64,000 nt of DNA from Cruorifilaria tuberocauda (lineage: Eukaryota; Nematoda; Chromadorea; Rhabditida; Onchocercidae), in assembly GCA_013365365.1 (NCBI GenBank), contig JABVXU010000003.1, forward strand, positions 1-64,000, in the 5' to 3' direction. Position 1 is the first letter of the stretch; every line of letters starts with the position of its first letter. The notes below the pieces were generated by a model that worked only from the letters and a program-made list of their open reading frames with translations, made no database searches and was not told the origin of the DNA. Shown here one piece after another: positions 63,101-64,000 of this stretch. Made by a program: the position numbers and the translations under genes.

Positions 63101-63962
63101 CTGATAATTCATTATATGCTGCAATAAATGAATGCATACACTTTCTTCAGAATATTTTTTTATCTTATTAACTTTAATCAATTCAACATATAACTTAGAA
63201 GTACAGCATTTTTATACCGACGATAAAACACATTTCGAGCTTTTAATTCGCATAAATTAAAAAGTTTGGTGTTAATTTTGCTCTTTCTCAATCAGAAACA
63301 AGTCTACAAAACATGTTATTACACTGCGGCTACATAATTTCATGTTGGAAATTCTTTCTTGTAAAGGCAGAATTTTCAACAAATTTTACAAGGAACCTGC
63401 TTGTGATAAACATCAGAATGAATTCTTTCTCTAAGCTAATTAACAATTTCCCTCATACATTCTATACTATTTTCATCATTTGTAATTTTGATACTGATTA
63501 AGAAAATCGGAAACATCATGTTTACAATAATGAAAAGCGCTCGTTTCAGGTTGATGATCTCCACTATAAATGATCGAGCTAATGTAAAATGGCAGTAATT
63601 CAAAATTGAAATGGCAGCGCAGAAAATTTTACGCTTCGTCCTTTTGAGCGTAGCCTAGGAAGGAAAGGATTGTTAGTTACTGCCGCATTAGAAGGTTCTC
63701 TTATAAAATCCCGAGTTTTTTTTTTCCTTAAATGATCTTGTGATCGTTTCCTTCTTGTCTTCGAGAAATTATTTATTATATCAGGTTTGCTGTTTCTGAA
63801 AATCAATTGACTTGTTTTCCTGCTCTGGTCGCAATAAAATTTGTCATAAAATTTAAAATTTAAGATTTACCAGCTACCAATGCTTAGATTCAATAAATCT
63901 TTTATCACTTTTCGCTTCAAAGTTATTAAAATCAGTCGCGTTTTTTCCTTACTTTTCTTTTC
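60163..63962. other. 3.8-kb AT-rich gap
   Basis: Holds the 3' UTR of the RNF146-like gene (an AATAAA overlaps its stop codon at 60157-60162) and the upstream region of the next gene. No gene or RNA recognised. A TCATCATCAT-type degenerate repeat with T runs lies at about 62964-63016. Confidence 0.6.
62964..63016. repeat. degenerate (ATC)n / T-run repeat
   Basis: The unit TTTCAAATCATCATCATTTTT is repeated imperfectly. It is simple sequence with no coding meaning seen. Confidence 0.7.
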
Positions 63963-63972
63963 AGAGCAAAAT

Positions 63973-64000
63973 ATGAAGACAGTATTTGCTGTAGCGACAT
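63973..64000 (+). CDS. start of a further gene, possible signal peptide (partial)
   Basis: A strong acceptor TTTTCTTTTCAG ends at 63964. Eight bases later an ATG opens MKTVFAVAT and runs off the window. The acceptor-to-ATG layout matches the trans-spliced starts of the other genes here. A Lys followed by small and hydrophobic residues suits the beginning of a secretory signal peptide. Nothing more can be said from nine codons. Confidence 0.45.

Noticed and set aside
63600..63806. 68-codon basic frame (-)
   Set aside because: Chance frame in AT-rich gap; no motif and no splice-site context.

Overview
This is nuclear DNA of a nematode, most likely a clade III (spirurid or filarial-type) worm. 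The window is strongly AT-rich. Seven conserved animal genes are cut into many small exons by short introns. Most acceptors are the nematode TTTCAG type, and several start codons sit a few bases after an unpaired acceptor, as expected for spliced-leader trans-splicing. An exact copy of the 22-nt nematode spliced leader SL1 is also present. Gene symbols are C. elegans names transferred by homology. Exons were joined by hand from conserved protein sequence and checked for reading-frame phase. The completed models have total lengths divisible by three.

Layout, left to right. (1) 1-9207, minus: lrk-1, a LRRK-type ROCO kinase. The ankyrin, LRR, Roc and most of the COR part are here; the kinase end lies beyond position 1. 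(2) 9959-12736, minus: nmd-3, the 60S export adapter. (3) 12.75-15.23 kb: gap holding a decayed BEL/Pao retroelement tail (DUF5641) and, downstream of it, the SL1 copy. (4) 15316-16953, minus: aph-1, a gamma-secretase subunit. (5) 17773-23861, minus: tat-5, an ATP9/Neo1-class P4-ATPase. (6) 23.9-28.5 kb: AT-rich gap. (7) 28559-50419, minus: let-526, the ARID1/BAF250 subunit of SWI/SNF, 32 coding exons with two introns over 5 kb. (8) 50.4-56.6 kb: large gap with a GC-richer island near 54.2-55.3 kb. (9) 56727-57590 and beyond, minus: rps-20, with its very short first exon unresolved. (10) 58776-60162, plus: an RNF146-like RING-WWE ubiquitin ligase, head to head with rps-20. (11) 60.2-63.96 kb: AT-rich gap. 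(12) 63973 to the edge, plus: first codons of a further gene.

The genes are housekeeping or regulatory and do not form one pathway. Two close same-strand pairs (tat-5 then aph-1, 819 bp; nmd-3 then lrk-1, 751 bp) are operon candidates. From memory, the C. elegans homologues of lrk-1, nmd-3, aph-1, tat-5, let-526 and rps-20 are all on chromosome I, so the block looks like conserved linkage. The most unusual signal is the SL1 copy at 13782-13803. It lies directly after an AATAAA, is preceded by a tandem half copy, and sits where a 3' LTR of the retroelement relic would be expected.
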